Assembly: GCA_964507445.1 (NCBI GenBank)
Contig: CAZDQF010000006.1
Location: 151,003 to 215,002 of the forward strand
DNA: 64,000 nucleotides
Source of the DNA: GCA-2683135 sp964507445
GTDB lineage: Bacteria > Planctomycetota > GCA-002687715
Direction: 5' to 3'
The position numbers and the translations under genes are program-made. The notes under the pieces are model-generated. The model ran no database searches and had not been told where the DNA came from. It worked only from the letters and a program-made list of their open reading frames with translations. The first letter of the stretch is position 1. Each line of letters starts with the position of its first letter. Shown here piece by piece: positions 17,994 to 29,729 of this stretch.

Positions 17994-19925
17994 TCAGCCC
18001 GTATCAGACCTCGCCGGCGAGAACTGGGCGGCCACGAGCTGGAGCTGCCTCATGGTGAACGGCTTCATCAGGAGTCGCCAGCCGAACCGAGCAATGAGGT
18101 CGTCGATGCGACCGAGGCTGGCGTGCCCGGTGATGACGATCACAGGACCCAAGACTCCCTCTGAGGCGAGCTCCTCCGCCAGGTCGAGGCCGTTGCCGTC
18201 ACCCAGCATGACGTCGGTAACGAACAGGTCCACCTTGCGTTCGAGGCCCCGCATCCCCGCGCGACACTCACGGATCGACCGGAACGCCTGCACATCGAAG
18301 CCTATGCCGGAGAGCCCCCTGGAGGTCAAACGCCGGAGATCGTCCTGATCCTCGAGGAGCACCGCGAAGGCCTTCTGCTGTATCGCCACATCGTCGCTCA
18401 CCACCTCGGCACCCGCAGGGCTGCTGGAGTGGAGCTTGGTGGGCATACGGATGGAGAAGGTCGTCCCGTGCCCCGGGCTGCTGGTCACGTCGATCTCTCC
18501 GCCGGCATCGCTGATGATCCCGTACACCACGCTGAGGCCGAGCCCCGTGCCCTTGTCAGTCGGCTTGGTGGTGAAGAACGGCTCGAACGCCTTCTGCAGG
18601 ACGTCCTCGGTCATCCCCTCTCCCTGGTCGGAGACCTCCACCAGCGCCCCCTCGCCTTCAGGGAGCACGCTGATGCGTAACAGGATCTGGCCGCCATCGG
18701 ACATAGCGTCCCGCGCGTTAACCACCAGATTCATGAGCACCTGCTCGAACTGCCCAGGCTCGATGGCCACGACCACCTTGCTCGCATCGGGCTCAAACTT
18801 GAGGCTCGTCCCCGTGCCCAGCACCCGGGTGAGGATCTGCATCAGGCTCCGGGTGCAAGCCACCAGGTCGGTCTCGCTCGCCGCCGCAGGCTGCTTCTTG
18901 CTGAACATCAGGAGGCGACGGGCCAGGGCCGATCCCTTCTCCGCGCTGGCCAGGATGAGGTCCACGTCCTTCAGGCGAGGATCGCCATCAGGCAGGTCGT
19001 CCTTCAGCATCCCCCCAGCGCCCATGACCACGCCCAGGAGATTATTGAAGTCGTGAGCGATGCCCCCCGCGAAGCGCCCGATGGCCTCCATCTTCTGCGA
19101 ACGGCGCAGCTGCTCTGTGGATCGGGCGAGTTCACTCTGGGCCCGCTTGCGCTCTGAGACATCGCGGAAGAACGCGAGCAAGACGTCTGGCTCCTCCGCC
19201 GCCGCGCTGCGCACGAGCGGGCCTTCGACGAGCACCTGACCGTCACTCCGGCCACGCAAAGCCAACTCCACCCAGACGCTGGCGCCGCCTTCGCTCAGCA
19301 TGGTGAGGCACTCCGCCCAAGCCCCGTCCTGCCCCCCCGACAGGAGAGCAGAGAACACGGTCTCCCCCGCCACGATGGGCAACAACCGGCAGGCCTCCGG
19401 ATTGGCAAACAGCACCTCTCCGTCAGCCCCGAGGCTGAGGATCAGGTCATTCGATTGTTCGACGATCTGGCGATAACCCCTGGCCCGTGCCGCTAGTTCG
19501 TTAGCCGCCGCAGCGGCCTCGGACGAAGCGGCACGCATCTGCTGCAGCAGCACGAGGTAGGTCATCACTCCGTCGTGGCTGGCGAAGTCGTCGATGCTCA
19601 GGTCGAGAGGTCCGAGCTCTTCCACGTGAGACAACCGGGGCCCCCCCAGGAAGAGCAAGCCACCACCGACCTCTGAGAAGGTACCCACGAGCAGCAAGGG
19701 GTCTCCCTTGATGCGGAGCTGCAGTGGGCGGTCAATCCAGTCATGCGCGGACCCGTCGATGGGGGTGTCCGTCCAACGCCGAACATCGAAGACCTCATCA
19801 ATGCGTCGTCCCAAATAGTCCGGCAACCGCCGTTGGAGCGTGCGTCCTACTCGACGGATCACGCCATCCGAGTCCAACTGGACGCTGAACGGGAACAGCT
19901 CGACGATCTGATCGGCGTTGATCAC
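17994..19925 (-). CDS. HNOBA-PAS hybrid histidine kinase, partner of H-NOX
   Basis: The soluble 643-residue kinase starts with about 130 residues that match the HNOBA domain of soluble guanylate cyclases: FPFSVQLDSDGVIRRVGRTL, LRIKGDPLLL and LLFLGGPRLSHVEELGPLDLS followed by the aromatic/His-Asp turn ASHDGVMTYL. A short coiled coil and a PAS domain follow (about 155-265), then HisKA with the phospho-histidine in GGIAHDFNNLLG near residue 290, HATPase with VVNARDA, DQGEGM and GTGLGLSVVYG, and a C-terminal receiver with EDQDD, phospho-acceptor TDVML, ITGH and LMKPF. No membrane segment is seen. Its ATG overlaps the H-NOX stop by four bases, so it is very likely the kinase controlled by that haem sensor. 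No separate response regulator with an output domain is adjacent on this strand. Confidence 0.92.
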   Translation of the reverse strand: MINADQIVELFPFSVQLDSDGVIRRVGRTLQRRLPDYLGRRIDEVFDVRRWTDTPIDGSAHDWIDRPLQLRIKGDPLLLVGTFSEVGGGLLFLGGPRLSHVEELGPLDLSIDDFASHDGVMTYLVLLQQMRAASSEAAAAANELAARARGYRQIVEQSNDLILSLGADGEVLFANPEACRLLPIVAGETVFSALLSGGQDGAWAECLTMLSEGGASVWVELALRGRSDGQVLVEGPLVRSAAAEEPDVLLAFFRDVSERKRAQSELARSTEQLRRSQKMEAIGRFAGGIAHDFNNLLGVVMGAGGMLKDDLPDGDPRLKDVDLILASAEKGSALARRLLMFSKKQPAAASETDLVACTRSLMQILTRVLGTGTSLKFEPDASKVVVAIEPGQFEQVLMNLVVNARDAMSDGGQILLRISVLPEGEGALVEVSDQGEGMTEDVLQKAFEPFFTTKPTDKGTGLGLSVVYGIISDAGGEIDVTSSPGHGTTFSIRMPTKLHSSSPAGAEVVSDDVAIQQKAFAVLLEDQDDLRRLTSRGLSGIGFDVQAFRSIRECRAGMRGLERKVDLFVTDVMLGDGNGLDLAEELASEGVLGPVIVITGHASLGRIDDLIARFGWRLLMKPFTMRQLQLVAAQFSPARSDTG

Positions 19926-20470
19926 GGACGGAGTTCGATCCGGAACACGTCGTGGTCGGCCCCTTCGGCCTTGAAGGCGACCTGCTCAACCCGAATGGCC
20001 TCTTCGAAGTGCTCCGACAGGCCATCCAGCAGTCCCAGCACGAACGCGCTCAGACCCTCACGGACGCTCCGATAGTGCAGCAAGATCACGTCATCGCTGA
20101 CGATCTCGCGCTCGAATGACGGTTGCTTCAGATTGGCGAACGTGATCGCCACCTGCTCATGCATGGCGTCCAGGTTCTTGAGGAAAGAGCCCAGATCCCG
20201 ACCTCCGAACGCGAGCAGAGGTCCGTAATGAACCCGCGCCGTGTTCAGGACCCAGTAGCGCCCGAAGGCCTTCATGAGGTCGGCAGATTCAACCTCCAGC
20301 TTCTCGCACGCCGTCCCGATCAGGGAAAACGCGACGTCATCGGAGTAGCCCTCCATACTCACAAAATGGGACTCGTCCAACTCTGTCGCGGCGACAATCT
20401 CCGAGCAACGCTCCTCTCCGTAGGCCTCTCGGATGCAATCTCTGATCGCTCTGTGAATCAACCCGTACAC
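19922..20470 (-). CDS. H-NOX haem nitric-oxide/oxygen-binding sensor
   Basis: The 182-residue protein is a stand-alone H-NOX domain, a cytoplasmic haem sensor usually for nitric oxide. Starting from the GTG at 20468-20470 it reads MYGLIHRAIRD, the family's invariant N-terminus; GAGGAG lies nine bases upstream. A longer frame from 20587 is rejected. The haem ligand His is at residue 104 (LDAMH), and the haem propionate motif YxSxR is Y133-R-S135-V-R137. FGRYWVLNTA and GGRDLGSFLKNLD are also typical. Distal-pocket identity would decide NO versus O2 preference; I see no obvious distal tyrosine assignment by eye. It forms a two-gene operon with the HNOBA kinase. Confidence 0.93.
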   Translation of the reverse strand: MYGLIHRAIRDCIREAYGEERCSEIVAATELDESHFVSMEGYSDDVAFSLIGTACEKLEVESADLMKAFGRYWVLNTARVHYGPLLAFGGRDLGSFLKNLDAMHEQVAITFANLKQPSFEREIVSDDVILLHYRSVREGLSAFVLGLLDGLSEHFEEAIRVEQVAFKAEGADHDVFRIELRP

Positions 20471-20635
20471 GTGTAGAAGCTCCTCGATCCCGGATCGCCT
20501 TGGCTCTCGGACGAACGACCAATCGAGCAAAGAGGATACGGCAAGTCGGTGCTCAGTTGTAGCCCCTGACCGAGGGGTAAACCTCACCTCGCTGAGCCGT
20601 AAACCACCGTCGGATATTGCGCCGATAGGTGAGCC

Positions 20636-20860
20636 ATGAGCACGAAGACCGCTACCAAGTCCCGAAAACCAGAGCGGAAGTCCAGGTTCTCCACGGCGGT
20701 GGACGAGGAGGCCCTGGAGTTCATCAAGGCCATCGAAGACTACAAGGCCATCAAGGAGCGTCCGTTCCCCTCGTGGACGGAGGTGCTGCAGGTGATTCGG
20801 GCGGTGGGCTACCGGAAGGTGGCGGAGGCCACGCCCATCTCTGAAGTCACGCCGAAGTAA
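20636..20860 (+). CDS. Small basic protein, 74 aa, unknown function
   Basis: I cannot name a family. The N-terminal 20 residues are Lys/Arg/Thr rich (MSTKTATKSRKPERKSR) and look like a disordered nucleic-acid-binding tail. The rest is a compact helical piece with EALEFIKAIEDYKAIKERPF and PSWTEVLQVIRAVGYRKV, which resembles a helix-turn-helix-like module. I have the impression that similar short proteins with a 'PSW-EVL-vi-alGYRKV' core recur in planctomycete genomes, but I cannot check. It starts 165 bases from the divergent H-NOX start and stands alone. Confidence 0.7.
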   Translation: MSTKTATKSRKPERKSRFSTAVDEEALEFIKAIEDYKAIKERPFPSWTEVLQVIRAVGYRKVAEATPISEVTPK

Positions 20861-20928
20861 TACGCCGGGGCCCAGACCGCGAACACGGTCACCCGTGATC
20901 TTCGCGGCGTCCCGACTATGATGCGGCC

Positions 20929-21342
20929 ATGGCTCGACTGACGGGGCTCACCCTCGCTATTGTCATCCCGGTCGTCATCTTCAACCTGGAGGGCCGGGGT
21001 ACAGAGACCGACGGCCTGAAGAGCTCCGTCCCGGACACCTTCAGCCGGGCCGAACCCGGACCTCACGACGCCGCCTCCGTCAGCGCCCTGGAACCCCGGA
21101 TGACTCTCCTTCGATGCGCCGATCAGGTGCAAGGGGCCGTGCACGTCGCGCCGCCGGCGGGGACGATCCCCGTCCACGTGGAGGTCCTCGGACCCACCGG
21201 TGAGGTGCTGTGCCAGACTGACGGCTTCGAAGGCCAGGCCCCGACCCTCCGATTCAACCTGCCTTCGAACGTACAGGGCGCGGTCACGGCACGGGTTGTT
21301 TACCGGGGTGGCGACGTGTGGAGCTTCACGGCAACGCTATGA
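20929..21342 (+). CDS. Membrane-anchored hypothetical protein (137 aa)
   Basis: Residues 3-20 (RLTGLTLAIVIPVVIFNL) form a signal anchor; the rest is a soluble extracytoplasmic part whose last 70 residues look like a beta-sandwich (PVHVEVLGPTGEVLCQ, NLPSNVQGAVTARVVYRGG). I do not recognise a family. It ends seven bases before the RegB-like kinase start, so it is probably in the same transcript and may be an accessory of that signalling system. Confidence 0.65.
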   Translation: MARLTGLTLAIVIPVVIFNLEGRGTETDGLKSSVPDTFSRAEPGPHDAASVSALEPRMTLLRCADQVQGAVHVAPPAGTIPVHVEVLGPTGEVLCQTDGFEGQAPTLRFNLPSNVQGAVTARVVYRGGDVWSFTATL

Positions 21343-21349
21343 TCTCCCC

Positions 21350-23004
21350 ATGGAGTTCCTCGCCGCTGACCGTGACGGTGAACGCACCCGCATCCGCTGG
21401 TTGATCCGGCTCCGCTGGGCCGCCGTCGGCGGTGTGCTCGGAGCCTCTCTAACAGCCGGCCCCATCCTGGACATGGTCCCCAGCCCGACGCCGCTCTACC
21501 TGCTGGTGGGCGGTCTGGCCACGTGGAACTTCAGACTGGCCCTCAAGGAGTCCCGTGGGCGCCCGGTGCTGCCCGCCGGGCACCAGGTGGTCTTCGACCT
21601 GCTCGTGCTGGGAGCGCTCCTGTTCTTCTCCGGAGGGCTTCACAATCCGTTCGCCATGTTCTTGGCGGTCCAGGTCATCCTCGGGGCCATCCTCCTTCCC
21701 AGGGCCACGGCTCTTCGGATCGGCCTCGTAGGCATCGGCATCGGGTTGACCCTCGCCTTGCTGGAATACGTGGACCTCCTACCCATGGTCGCCTGGACCC
21801 GCATGGGCGAACTCCCGGTGTGGAGCCTGGGGCTCGCCCTCGTCCTCACCATGGCCGTGGCGCTGCAGCTTGTCATCATGGTGATGGATGATCTCCGCCT
21901 GCGGGCTCGCCAGGCTCGTCGCTACAACGAGCAGGCGGAACGGGAGCGGCGGAAGCTCTTCGACGTGATGCGATTCGTCGGCGCCGCCATGGTGCTCCTC
22001 GATCAGGAGTTGAAGATCCAGTGGCAGAACCGCAGGTCCGAAGACGTCCTCGGCAAGCTGGAGGTCGGGCAACGGTTCAAGCTGCCGGATGACGACCAGT
22101 GGCCCGCTGCCCATGATCTTGAGGCCCAGACAGCGGTGGAGCGAGAGTGGACCGGGCCGGACGTCCACGGGCACCCCAGGGTGCACCACGTCACCGCATC
22201 CCCGGTTCGTCGTGACGACGGCTCCCTGGATCAGTTCATCCTGGTGTTCACCGACATCACCGACCGCCGCGCCGCCGAGCGTCAGCTGCAACGGACGGAG
22301 AAGCTCGCGGCGGTAGGACGTCTGGCCGCTGGCGTCGCTCACGAGATCAACACACCCCTCGGATCAGTGAGCATCCTCACAGGAGAGGCCATCGCACGAA
22401 CCCGGGAGCTGTCCGGCTCGGAAGCGCGTGCGGAGCTGGAAGAGCACCTCGACGACATCAAGCGGGAGACGGAGCGGGTAGCCCACATCGTGCGGCAGCT
22501 ACTGGAGCTGTCGCACCCGGGCGAAGAATACGCCGTACGCGCGGACCTCAATGAAGTGATCCGTGACGCCGTGCGGCTGATCTCGGTCCGCCTGCCGCGA
22601 GCCACCGACCGGATCCACATGTCCCTCAGCGACGACCTCCCCCTGATCGACACCAACCCGGACCGCATCAGGCAGGTCATCCTGAACCTGCTGGACAACG
22701 CCCTCGACGCCACGGAGCGGGAGGCCAACGCCGTCAAGGTGCGCTCCTACACCACCGGGGAATCCGCCGTGGTCCAGGTCCAGGACTCCGGCATGGGGAT
22801 CGCCGACGATGACATCCAGCGGGTGTTCGACCCGTTCTTCACCACCAAAGATGTGGGCGAGGGGACGGGGCTCGGGCTTTATGTCTCATACGAGATCATG
22901 AAGAATCTCGGCGGGGACATCCTCATCCAGAGCCGCCTCGGAGCGGGCACAACGGTTACCCTCTCGCTGCCGCTCGCCACCGGAGCGGCAGCGAAGCTCG
23001 GCCC

Positions 23005-23008
<4 letters not shown>
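21350..23008 (+). CDS. RegB/PrrB-like membrane sensor histidine kinase
   Basis: This 552-residue kinase has six predicted membrane segments between residues 16 and about 180, a PAS domain (about 195-310), HisKA with VGRLAAGVAHEINTPLG, and HATPase with ILNLLDNALDA, DSGMGI and GEGTGLGLYVSYEI. The third-fourth segment carries GGLHNPF (residues 95-101), which fits the GGxxNPF heptad linked to ubiquinone binding in RegB/PrrB redox sensors, and the N-terminal RWLIRLRWAAVGG is also like that family. I chose the ATG at 21350 because it begins just before the first membrane segment; the longer frame overlaps the upstream gene. Its stop overlaps the response regulator ATG (ATGA). Confidence 0.88.
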
Positions 23009-24349
<1,341 letters not shown>

Positions 24350-24363
<14 letters not shown>

Positions 24364-24757
24364 GCACAAGTCGAAGCAGGCCAGGCGGGTCAAGAAGCGC
24401 CCATTCCTGGAGAGCGTGCGCCTGCTCACCTATAGCCTCGTGGCTTCCGTGGTCCTCGCCCTGCTCGCGGTGCTGGCGGGCCGACTGGATGGACTACAGG
24501 CTCTTCTGCTCCACATGGGCTTTCTCTCAGCGGTCACCTTCGCCGTGTTCGGGCTGGACAAGCTCCACGCCGGCAACCAGAAGCGCCGGGCCTCCGAGCT
24601 CAACCTGTTGGCCCTGTCGGCCCTCGGCGGAGCGGCCGGCGGCCTGCTGGGGATGGCCGTCTTCCGGCACAAGACCCAGCGTCCCCTCTTCACCATCGGG
24701 CTCACGGTGCTGCTGTTCATCCACGGCGTGATCATCGCCGTCATGTTCATGTCCTGA
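24350..24757 (+). CDS. DUF1294 family membrane protein
   Basis: The 135-residue protein has a basic N-terminus and four predicted membrane segments. The core FGLDKLHAGNQKRRASELNL followed by GGAAGGLLGMAVFRHKTQRP matches the DUF1294 family pattern (F-G-x-D-K ... R-x-x-E ... GG-x-x-G ... RHKT). Its function is unknown. The ATG at 24350 lies within the last codons of the response regulator, so translation is coupled and it may be part of that signalling operon. Confidence 0.82.
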
Positions 24758-24852
24758 GACCGCCCGGTCATGCCTGCCGACCCGCGCGGAGCTGCGCCTC
24801 AGCGGCGCTGCGCCCCGATGGGTAACGGCGCGATTCCCCTTAGAATGGAGCC

Positions 24853-25581
24853 ATGACAAGGCTCATCCTCTGCTGCCTGGCCCTGGCAGCGACCCTTCCG
24901 TCCCAGGGAACGCTCACCGTTCAGGTCACCTGGGCAGGGGAGGTCCCAAGCCCATCCCCCATCGTCATCCCCGAGGCCATCAAGCGCCGTAGCCCAGCGG
25001 ACGCAGCACTTTGCGGCGAATGCGTGAAGAAGGGCGCCCTGGTGGATGAGAGCACCGTGGTCGACCCCGAGACCCGCGGTCTCCGGGACGTCGCGGTGAT
25101 GGTCCAGGGGCCGCCGCCCCCGAAGGACGCCAAGCTGGCGGTCGGGACGCTGGACAACGCCCAGTGCCGCTTCCAGCCGCGGGTCCAATTCGTGCCCATC
25201 GGCCGAAAGGTGACCGTCACCAATTCGGATTCCATCACCCACAACGCCCGGATCGTCGGCCGGGGAAATCGGCAACTCTGGAACAGCATCATCCCTACCG
25301 GGAAGCCGGTCAAGACCGTCCCCATCCCGACGGGCGGCACTTATCGGGTGATCTGTGATCTGCACCCCTGGATGGAGGCCTGGCTGATCGGGACCTCCAG
25401 CCCGTGGGTCGGCGTGACGGATGTCATGGGAAACGTCACCATCAAGGGCCTGCCCGTAGGGTCGTCCCTCGTGGTGCACCTGTGGCACCCGGTCCTGGGC
25501 CGCGCGCGCCTGGACTGTCAGATCTCTGGCACCCAGGTGACCCTGAAGCGCCTGACGCAGAAGGAGTTCAAGAAGCGCTGA
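24853..25581 (+). CDS. Exported cupredoxin-like protein
   Basis: The 242-residue product has a signal peptide (MTRLILCCLALAATLPSQG). The middle resembles a plastocyanin/cupredoxin-type fold, with possible copper ligands in order: His in NSDSITHNARI, Cys in VICDLHPWMEAW, His two residues later, and Met three residues after that. The C-terminal part VTDVMGNVTIKGLPVGSS reads like a carboxypeptidase-regulatory-type beta domain. It may carry electrons or bind copper in the periplasm. It resembles methylamine-utilisation/plastocyanin-like proteins common in planctomycetes. It stands alone upstream of thiC. Confidence 0.8.
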   Translation: MTRLILCCLALAATLPSQGTLTVQVTWAGEVPSPSPIVIPEAIKRRSPADAALCGECVKKGALVDESTVVDPETRGLRDVAVMVQGPPPPKDAKLAVGTLDNAQCRFQPRVQFVPIGRKVTVTNSDSITHNARIVGRGNRQLWNSIIPTGKPVKTVPIPTGGTYRVICDLHPWMEAWLIGTSSPWVGVTDVMGNVTIKGLPVGSSLVVHLWHPVLGRARLDCQISGTQVTLKRLTQKEFKKR

Positions 25582-25656
25582 CCAACGTCCATGGGCCGGC
25601 GCCGTTGAGCCCCGAGCGCACGGGGGTTAAAGTCCCTCGGGCGCGTATTTCCCTGT

Positions 25657-25675
25657 TGCACAAGAACTTTGTGCA
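25657..25675 (+). promoter_or_regulatory. Inverted repeat just upstream of thiC
   Basis: TGCACAA and TTGTGCA form a perfect 7-bp inverted repeat around a 5-base loop (25657-25663 and 25669-25675), ending six bases before the thiC ATG. In RNA it would hide the ribosome-binding region; in DNA it could be an operator. I do not see the conserved elements of a TPP riboswitch in the 100 bases between the cupredoxin stop and thiC. Confidence 0.4.
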
Positions 25676-25681
25676 CGTGCG

Positions 25682-27061
<1,380 letters not shown>

Positions 27062-27122
27062 GCACCGGCCCGGCGACGCCACGTCCGGGGCGGTGAGGGT
27101 TCCAGGGGAGACGAGGGAGACG

Positions 27123-29729
27123 ATGGAAGCACAGACACCCACTGACGGCGCCATGGGGGATTCGGCGACGAGCGGCGGAGCGGCGCCGCCACCGCCACCC
27201 TTGTCTCGGGCCGGCGGCCTGTTGCGACCTCCCCCCCGGGAGATGACCCCGGTCTTCTCGGTGTTCATGACGGCCCTGTTCTTCGACGCCGTCGTCATGC
27301 TCTTCCTGCCCTACATCCTCACCGCCTATTCCGACAGCCCGTGGGGTGAGGTGCCCCGCATCGCGTTCCTCGCCGTGTCCATGTGGTCCGGGCTCATCTT
27401 CGGGCTCCTGGCCTCGGTGGTGGCTGAACGCCGCGGACACACGCCTTGGTGGTTCCTGGCCGGTCACCTCGGGACCTTCGCCGCCCTCCCCCTGGCCGCG
27501 AACGGCATGGCGGAAGAGAACTCGCTGATGGCGAAGTTGATCGTCTTCGGCCTGGGCATGGGGGGGACCCTCGCCTGCTTCGCGGTCGTTCGCAATTACG
27601 CGCCGGACGGGGGAAATCCGGCCCTGGCGAGCAACCCGTACGCGCCTCCGGCTGCCCCGGCAGGAGCCACTCGCGTCGCCTACCGACCAGGCCCCCTCAC
27701 CAGGGCCCTGGGGCGCATGTGGCACGCCTGCGGCAACATCTGGTTCGGGATCTCTCTCCTCATCGCCATCGCCGTGGCCTGGCACTGGGGCACATGGTGG
27801 GAAGACTGGTACGGGCACAAGGCCGCCATGACCATGTTCTACAACGCGTGGTGGTATGGCCTCATTCAGCTGGCCTTCACGGCCTCCCTGATCTCCGCCA
27901 CCCTGCGCAAGTACCCGTGGCGGGTTGAGCAGTCAGGCTGGATCGTCACTCACGTCGCGCTGACCATGCTGCTGATCGGCAGCTTCATGAGCTACTTCGG
28001 CAAGAAGGAGGGCATGATGGCGCTGCGCGAAGGCGAGACCAAGTCCGCCTTCGTCCTGGACACCGAGACACGGGTACAGGTGTTCGAACTGGAAGGGAGC
28101 CGCCGGACGAAGATCTGGGAGGCCATCGCCACCTTCGATCACAACCCGAAAAACACCGACGTGCACCAGAAGTTCGAGGTCACGGACAGAGGCGACAAGC
28201 TCTTCGACATCGAGGTGGATCGATACTACGGCGATGCCCTCCCGGTTTCCGAGAAGAGCGACGACGGCGAAGCGGTGCTGTTCGCCGTGGACGCGGACAT
28301 CCTCACTCCCACCGGCCAGTCCATCCCCATGGAGTTGATCGCGGACGGCAGCCAGCGCGCCATCCGCGAGCTGCCGGGGCTCACCATCGGCGCCATGCCG
28401 CTTCAGTGGCCCGCCATGGTGGAGTCGCTGAAGGGAGGACGGGACCCCATCAACGTCGGGCACGTGGTGGTCAAGGACGCGGACGGCAAGGAGCTGGTCC
28501 GGCGCACCATCGGACCGGGAGCGCGCCCCGAGGGCAAGACCGACGCACCCGCCGCCGTGGCCCTGGACTTCACCATCCCCGACAAGGGGATCAAGGTGGA
28601 GGGGCTGGCCTGGTTTGACAACTTCGCCATCAGGACCGGCACGGACGTCTCTCCCGGACTGCCCCGCTTCCCCGCCCTCATCGTCAAGCTCAGCGGCGAG
28701 AAAGGCGAAGAGCGACGCACGGCCCTCGCCTACCTGCCGGACTGGAGCAACGCGGACCAGGCCATCGGGATCTTCAAGGACCTGCGCGTGTACTTCGAGT
28801 ACCTCCCTCCCTTCCCCCTGGAGTCAGGGGAGCTGCTCATGGCCTACAGCCCGTCCACGGACCCCTTCTGGGTCATGCAGAAGAGCGACGGGGAGCGCAT
28901 GACCGGAGAGCTCGAGGAGGACGACCCCCTCGACCTCGGGATCCCTCTGCAGATCGTCCCGAAGAAGATCTACACCCGCCTCAACGAGACCACCGGGTGG
29001 AAGTTCAACAAGTACGAGCCGGAGCGACAGGTCGCCAGACTCAACGTGGACGGCGAGGAGCTGTGGCTTCGGCTCGGCGGCGGCGGCGCCGCGCTCAAGA
29101 AGGACGACCGGGACTTCGCCATCCGTTGGTGGAAGACGGAAGAGCCCCTCGGGTTCTCCCTCAACCTGAGGGACTTTCACCGCGACTTCTACCCTGGTCG
29201 GCGTGAGGCCAAGACCTTCGAGTCCTACCTCTGGTTAGACCACCCCAGCAAGTTCAAGGAAGACGGCGATCGCCTGGGGGTCAAGATCGACATGAACCAT
29301 CCCCTGCGCCTGGACGGCTGGCGCCTGTTCCAGTCCCGGTTCAGTGAAGGTGGCGGCGAGCAGACATTCCTCCAGGTGAACCGCGACCCCGGTCTGGTGG
29401 TCATCTACCCGGCGTGCGTCGTGCTGCTCCTGGGGCTGGTCATCGTGTTCACGCAGAAACGGCACTTCCTGAAGGCCCTGGCCCGCTCCCTCAAACAACA
29501 CAAAGCGACGCCCGCGGGCGTGTTCCTCGGTTCCGCCGCCGCCGTCTTTCTGGCTTTCCTCTCGACCCTTCCCGGTGTCATCATGATTGTGGTGACGCCC
29601 GAGGGTCCGCTCCTTGGCATCGGCGTCATCCTCATCGTCGCAGGCCTGGCCGCGGAGACCATATTCGTCAACAAGACGGTCTCTCGATGGCTCACCGCAT
29701 CGAATTCCAAGACTGGAGTTGCCGCATGA
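27123..29729 (+). CDS. resB: Cytochrome c biogenesis protein ResB/Ccs1-like
   Basis: The 868-residue membrane protein appears to be the ResB (Ccs1) half of the system II haem export and ligation complex. After a Pro-rich N-terminus there are three or four membrane segments (about residues 40-140) with a further pair around 210-300, then a long extracytoplasmic region and two final membrane segments (IYPACVVLLLGLVIVF and an additional pair after it). The segment KFKEDGDRLGVKIDMNHPLR followed by WRLFQSRFSEG is like the ResB periplasmic domain. I chose ATG 27123 (ribosome site AGGGAG) rather than the frame start at 27006, which would overlap thiC. It is larger than Bacillus ResB. Its stop overlaps ccsA. 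Confidence 0.82.
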   Translation: MEAQTPTDGAMGDSATSGGAAPPPPPLSRAGGLLRPPPREMTPVFSVFMTALFFDAVVMLFLPYILTAYSDSPWGEVPRIAFLAVSMWSGLIFGLLASVVAERRGHTPWWFLAGHLGTFAALPLAANGMAEENSLMAKLIVFGLGMGGTLACFAVVRNYAPDGGNPALASNPYAPPAAPAGATRVAYRPGPLTRALGRMWHACGNIWFGISLLIAIAVAWHWGTWWEDWYGHKAAMTMFYNAWWYGLIQLAFTASLISATLRKYPWRVEQSGWIVTHVALTMLLIGSFMSYFGKKEGMMALREGETKSAFVLDTETRVQVFELEGSRRTKIWEAIATFDHNPKNTDVHQKFEVTDRGDKLFDIEVDRYYGDALPVSEKSDDGEAVLFAVDADILTPTGQSIPMELIADGSQRAIRELPGLTIGAMPLQWPAMVESLKGGRDPINVGHVVVKDADGKELVRRTIGPGARPEGKTDAPAAVALDFTIPDKGIKVEGLAWFDNFAIRTGTDVSPGLPRFPALIVKLSGEKGEERRTALAYLPDWSNADQAIGIFKDLRVYFEYLPPFPLESGELLMAYSPSTDPFWVMQKSDGERMTGELEEDDPLDLGIPLQIVPKKIYTRLNETTGWKFNKYEPERQVARLNVDGEELWLRLGGGGAALKKDDRDFAIRWWKTEEPLGFSLNLRDFHRDFYPGRREAKTFESYLWLDHPSKFKEDGDRLGVKIDMNHPLRLDGWRLFQSRFSEGGGEQTFLQVNRDPGLVVIYPACVVLLLGLVIVFTQKRHFLKALARSLKQHKATPAGVFLGSAAAVFLAFLSTLPGVIMIVVTPEGPLLGIGVILIVAGLAAETIFVNKTVSRWLTASNSKTGVAA

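Noticed and set aside
25582..25681. TPP riboswitch upstream of thiC
   Set aside because: I could not find the CTGAGA and ACCTGATCTGG-like elements in the leader.
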